DNA from: Pseudomonadota bacterium
Lineage (GTDB): Bacteria > Pseudomonadota > Alphaproteobacteria > Acetobacterales > Acetobacteraceae
Reading direction: 5' to 3'
DNA: 9,508 nt
Assembly: GCA_023424475.1 (NCBI GenBank)
Contig: JAFADX010000267.1
Span: 1 to 9,508, forward strand
In this document: piece after piece, positions 6,508-9,508 of the stretch
How the letters are laid out: the number at the start of each line of letters is the position of its first letter
Numbering within the stretch: position 1 is the stretch's first letter
Notes under the pieces: model-generated
Databases searched by the model: none
Told to the model about the DNA's origin: nothing
Seen by the model: the letters and a program-made list of their open reading frames with translations, nothing else
Position numbers and translations under genes: made by a program

Positions 6508-7185
6508 ATGATCGACGGCTTCCTGGTCGCCAAGCTGCTGAGCTCCTGGCTGTTCGGATTCTCGACGCTGATCAGCATCATCAATCCCTTCGGGATCGCC
6601 TTCGTCTTCCACGACATGACGCGCTGGCTGACGGCGCGCGAGCGCGCCCGGCTGGCGCGGCAGATCGGGATCAATTCCTTCATCGTCATCGTCGCCGCGA
6701 TGTTCCTCGGCTCCCGCGTGCTGTCCTTCTTCGGCATCTCGCTCGAGGCGCTGCGGATCGGCGGCGGGCTGGCCGTCGCCGCCTCCGGCTGGACCATGCT
6801 GCGCGCCGAGCCGGAGGCGAAGGAAGCGCCCAAGGCCATGGACACCGCACCCATCGAGCGCATGGCCTTCTTCCCGCTGACCCTGCCGCTGACGACCGGG
6901 CCCGGGACCATCGCGGCCTCCATCGCGCTCGGCGCCGAGCGCAGCGCGGCTTCGCAGGGCGTGCTGCTGGTCAGCGCGCTCTCGGCCCTGCTGGTCGCCG
7001 CCTCGGTCGGTGCCTGCATCTGGCTCGCCTATGCCTATGCCGAGGCGATCGCGCGGCGGATCGGGCCGCAGGGCACCCTGGTCGCGACCAAGCTCACCGC
7101 CTTCCTCCTCCTCTGCATCGGCGTGCAGATCATGCTGATCGGCGTGAGCGACGCCCTGCGCCCGCTGCTCGCCGCCCGCGGCTGA
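6508..7185 (+). CDS. MarC family integral membrane protein
   Basis: A 225-residue inner-membrane protein with about six hydrophobic segments (roughly 8-30, 53-72, 80-97, 118-138, 150-175, 195-215). Family signatures are SIINPFG (23-29) in the first segment, RIGGGLAVAASG (83-94), and FPLTLPLTTGPGTI (122-135), the two related halves expected of MarC/UPF0056 proteins. Length agrees with the family (about 200-225). Despite the name, E. coli MarC was shown not to be needed for multiple antibiotic resistance, and the family's transport substrate is unknown. The ATG at 6508 follows GAGGGCGG, which overlaps the preceding stop. The same frame stays open upstream to 6097, but that part is Arg/Ser/Ala-rich shadow of the exported-protein gene. 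The permease gene follows after 10 bases, so the three genes form one unit. Confidence 0.92.
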   Translation: MIDGFLVAKLLSSWLFGFSTLISIINPFGIAFVFHDMTRWLTARERARLARQIGINSFIVIVAAMFLGSRVLSFFGISLEALRIGGGLAVAASGWTMLRAEPEAKEAPKAMDTAPIERMAFFPLTLPLTTGPGTIAASIALGAERSAASQGVLLVSALSALLVAASVGACIWLAYAYAEAIARRIGPQGTLVATKLTAFLLLCIGVQIMLIGVSDALRPLLAARG

Positions 7186-7195
7186 AGGGAGAGCC

Positions 7196-9025
7196 ATGAA
7201 CCACGATCTCCTCCTCGTCCTTGCCCTGCTCGGCGCGGCCATCGTGATGTTCATCGCCAACCGGCCGCGCATGGATGCGGTCGGGCTGCTCATGATCGTG
7301 CTGCTGCCCTTCACGGGCGTGCTCACCGTGAACGAGGCGCTGGCCGGCTTCGCGGACCCCTCCATCGTCCTGCTCGCCGCGCTCTTCGTGATCGGGGAGG
7401 CGCTGGTGCGCACCGGCACGGCCCAGCGCATCGGGGACCTGCTGAACGCCCGGGCCGGCAACAGCGAGACACGGCTGCTGGTGCTGGTGATGGTCGCCGG
7501 CACCGGGCTCGGCGCCTTCATGAGCTCGACGGCGGTGGTCGCGATCTTCATCCCGATCGTGCTGCGCATCTGCCGCAACACCGGCGCGGCACCGAGCCGG
7601 CTGATGATGCCGCTGTCGGTCGCCGCGCTGATCAGCGGCATGATGACGCTGGTCGCCACGGCGCCGAACCTCGTGGTCAGCGCCGAGCTGGTCCGCCAGG
7701 GCCATGCCGGCTTCTCCTTCTTCGCCTTCACGCCCTTCGGCCTGCCGATCCTGGTGCTTGGCGTCCTCTACATGCTGTTCGCGCGGCGGCTGCTGCCCGA
7801 CCGCCGCCCGCCCGGCAGCGATGCCCGCCGCGCGCCGAGCCTGCGCGACTGGGTGGCGCGCTACGACCTGGCCGGGCGCGCCTTCCGCGTCCGCATCGCG
7901 CCCGGCTCGCCGCTCATCGGCAAGCGGCTGGAGCAGCTCGAGCTGCGCAAGGAGGGCGTGAACGTGCTCGCCATTGAGCGCCCGGGCCGCTTCGCGGCCG
8001 AGGTGATCCGGCCCGATGCGGCCACCGAGCTCGGGTTCGGCGAGGTGCTGCTGCTCGACATCCGCGCCTCCTCCGGGCGCATCGCGACGTTGCGCGAGGA
8101 ATACGGGGTCGAGGTCCTGCCGCTCGAGGATGGCGGGTATTTCCTCGACCGTTCGCAGGACATCGGCATGGTCGAGGCGATCATCCCGCCGGAATCCCCC
8201 CTGGTCGGCCACACGGTGCTCGAGGCGCGCATCCGCGCCGAGCACCGCCTGACCGTCATCGGCCTGCGCCACGGCCGCAAGGTGGTCGGCGCCGAGCTGC
8301 TGGAGGAGCGGCTGAATGCCGGCGATACGCTGCTGCTGACGGGCTTCTGGTCGGATATCGCGAGGCTGCAGTCCGACGGGCGCGAAGTGCTCGTCATCGG
8401 CCTGCCCGCCGAGCACCAGGAGATCCTGCCGGCGGCGGGCCGGGCGGTGCAGGCTGTGGCGATCCTGGCGCTGACGGTCGGGCTGATGATCAGCGGCGTG
8501 GTGCCGAACGTCCATGCCGCCCTGATCGGCTGCCTGCTGATGGGCCTGTTCCGCTGCATCGACCTCAACGCGGCCTACCGCTCCATCTCCTGGAAGAGCC
8601 TGGTCCTGATCGTCGGCATGCTGCCCTTCTCGGTCGCGCTGCAGCGCACGGGCGGCGTCGATCTCGCCGCGGATGCGGTGGTGGCGATGGCGGGGGAGGC
8701 CTCTCCGCGTATCATCCTTGCCGTGATCTTCGCCATCACCGCGCTGCTCGGGCTTTTCATCTCGAACACGGCGACCGCGGTGCTGATGGCGCCGGTGGCG
8801 CTCGGCGTGGCGCAGGAGATCGGGGCCTCCCCCTATCCCTTCGCCATGACGGTGGCGCTCGCGGCCTCGGCCGCCTTCATGACGCCCGTCTCCTCCCCAG
8901 TGAACACCCTGGTGGTCGGGCCGGGCAACTATGCCTTCGGGGATTTCGTGAAGGTGGGCGTGCCCTTCACCATCGTCGTCATGCTGGTCTGCGTGCTGCT
9001 GGTGCCGATGATCCTGCCGCCCTGA
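7196..9025 (+). CDS. SLC13/DASS-type permease with two RCK_C (TrkA-C) domains
   Basis: A 609-residue inner-membrane permease. The N-terminal half (1-200) and C-terminal half (416-609) each carry about six membrane segments and a re-entrant signature: MSSTAVVAIFIP (109-120) with ATAPNLVVS (154-162), and ISNTATAVLMAP (522-533) with TPVSSPVNTLVV (563-574). These Ser-Asn/Ser-Thr motifs are where DASS transporters bind Na+ and substrate. Between the halves lie two cytosolic RCK_C-like domains, about 224-310 (SPLIGKRLEQL) and 324-400 (SPLVGHTVLEA), normally regulatory ligand sensors. Proteins of this architecture carry sulfate, other oxyanions or dicarboxylates; which one cannot be told here. AAGGGAGAG (7185-7193) overlaps the MarC stop and precedes the ATG, indicating coupled translation. 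The gene appears intact with full family length. Confidence 0.92.
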   Translation: MNHDLLLVLALLGAAIVMFIANRPRMDAVGLLMIVLLPFTGVLTVNEALAGFADPSIVLLAALFVIGEALVRTGTAQRIGDLLNARAGNSETRLLVLVMVAGTGLGAFMSSTAVVAIFIPIVLRICRNTGAAPSRLMMPLSVAALISGMMTLVATAPNLVVSAELVRQGHAGFSFFAFTPFGLPILVLGVLYMLFARRLLPDRRPPGSDARRAPSLRDWVARYDLAGRAFRVRIAPGSPLIGKRLEQLELRKEGVNVLAIERPGRFAAEVIRPDAATELGFGEVLLLDIRASSGRIATLREEYGVEVLPLEDGGYFLDRSQDIGMVEAIIPPESPLVGHTVLEARIRAEHRLTVIGLRHGRKVVGAELLEERLNAGDTLLLTGFWSDIARLQSDGREVLVIGLPAEHQEILPAAGRAVQAVAILALTVGLMISGVVPNVHAALIGCLLMGLFRCIDLNAAYRSISWKSLVLIVGMLPFSVALQRTGGVDLAADAVVAMAGEASPRIILAVIFAITALLGLFISNTATAVLMAPVALGVAQEIGASPYPFAMTVALAASAAFMTPVSSPVNTLVVGPGNYAFGDFVKVGVPFTIVVMLVCVLLVPMILPP

Positions 9026-9131
9026 CCGCGCAGGCCCCGCATGGCGGCGCACGGGTCCGGCATGCCTTCCTCGCCGCGCGGCCCGCCCGCCGCCGGCGAA
9101 CGAGACCACACAGGACGGAGGAGCAGCCGTT
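9026..9131. other. Short intergenic region after the permease
   Basis: These 106 bases hold no gene that I can support. GCCGCC (9016-9021, at the permease end) could pair with GGCGGC (9043-9048), but across a 21-base loop, so it is a weak terminator candidate. No promoter is convincing. Confidence 0.35.
9113..9123 (+). promoter_or_regulatory. Strong ribosome binding site
   Basis: GGACGGAGGAG lies 8 bases before ATG 9132. It is the best Shine-Dalgarno match in the window and is the main evidence that the truncated frame downstream is a real gene. Confidence 0.65.
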
Positions 9132-9508
9132 ATGGCCATGAACATCACCGCCGAGCGCCGCATCCTGGGGGACGCCTTCGATGTCGTCGCGCCCAGCCAT
9201 TACCCCGCGCTCGCCGACCTGCCGGCGGAGGAGGTGCTGGACCTGGCGCGGGCATTGCGCGGGCACCGTGACCGCCTGCGCGGCATGCTGCACGCCAACC
9301 GGCGGGCCCGCCGCGGCAAGGGAGAGCCGCGCGGCGGCGGCAGCGATGCCGCCCTGGCGCGCCGCAAGCAGGTCTTTGCGGCGGCCCTCAAGCGGGTGAA
9401 CCATCGCCTCGACATCCTGCACGGTGAGGCGCGTCGCGCCTGGCATGCCGCGGCGCTGCGCGAGGCCCTGGCGCGCCGGCGGGCGGCCGCGCCGCATCAT
9501 CCCGGCGC
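9132..9508 (+). CDS. Basic hypothetical protein, 3'-truncated by window edge
   Basis: An open frame from ATG 9132 runs off the window with no stop, giving at least 125 residues. The start MAMNITAERRILGDAF follows a strong ribosome binding site. The visible protein is alpha-helical in character: an acidic/hydrophobic N-terminal part (SHYPALADLPAEEVLDLARAL), then a strongly basic stretch (ANRRARRGKGEPRGGG, about 56-71) and a second helix rich in Arg, Ala and Lys (ARRKQVFAAALKRVNHRL, about 76-93). No signal peptide, membrane segment or catalytic motif is seen. The charge would suit nucleic-acid or ribosome contact, but that is only a guess. I cannot name a family. An opposite-strand frame overlapping it lacks a comparable ribosome binding site. 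Confidence 0.7.
   Translation, partial: MAMNITAERRILGDAFDVVAPSHYPALADLPAEEVLDLARALRGHRDRLRGMLHANRRARRGKGEPRGGGSDAALARRKQVFAAALKRVNHRLDILHGEARRAWHAAALREALARRRAAAPHHPG

Noticed and set aside
4188..7019. A 943-residue open frame on the - strand.
   Set aside because: It is antisense to three well-supported genes. Its translation is a His/Asp/Arg/Gln-rich low-complexity chain typical of the reverse frame of high-GC genes.
7130..9163. A 677-residue open frame on the - strand.
   Set aside because: It lies antisense to the intact SLC13-type permease and has the same Asp/His/Gln/Arg-rich shadow composition with no recognisable domain.
8979..9500. A 173-residue - strand frame at the right edge.
   Set aside because: It overlaps the + strand gene at 9132 and the permease end, lacks a clear ribosome binding site, and has Arg/Ala/Gly-rich shadow composition.

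Overview
The window is a GC-rich stretch in which every supported gene lies on the + strand. Base composition, codon use (mostly G or C in third position) and gene types suggest a high-GC alphaproteobacterium, possibly Acetobacteraceae (Roseomonas-like). That placement is an inference from style, not from a marker gene. I see no rRNA, tRNA, insertion sequence, phage gene or CRISPR array; it reads as chromosomal housekeeping and transport sequence.

Layout. Bases 2-1402 are the 3' part of a DcaP-like outer-membrane porin gene whose start lies before the window. After a small hairpin comes a patatin-like phospholipase with a lipoprotein signal (1496-2716), closed by a strong hairpin over its stop codon. 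A 237-base gap precedes a two-gene unit: a cytosolic M20 metallodipeptidase (2954-4336) and, 10 bases on, an AbgT-family transporter (4347-5882). A gap of about 150 bases (5883-6032) holds two strong GC-rich hairpins. Next is a tight three-gene unit: a small exported beta-rich protein of unknown function (6033-6494, TTG start), a MarC-family membrane protein (6508-7185) and an SLC13/DASS-type permease with two internal RCK_C (TrkA-C) domains (7196-9025), with gaps of only 13 and 10 bases. A small, very basic protein with a strong ribosome binding site starts at 9132 and runs off the end.

How the parts fit. The dipeptidase-transporter pair looks like an uptake (or export) and hydrolysis module for a small amide or dipeptide, similar in logic to abgABT but with a different M20 subtype. 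The porin and the lipid-anchored patatin both belong to the envelope. The exported protein-MarC-SLC13 unit has no obvious textbook pathway and is the least explained part. I find no clear evidence of a defence system or other dramatic novel system; the findings are second-look items of moderate interest.
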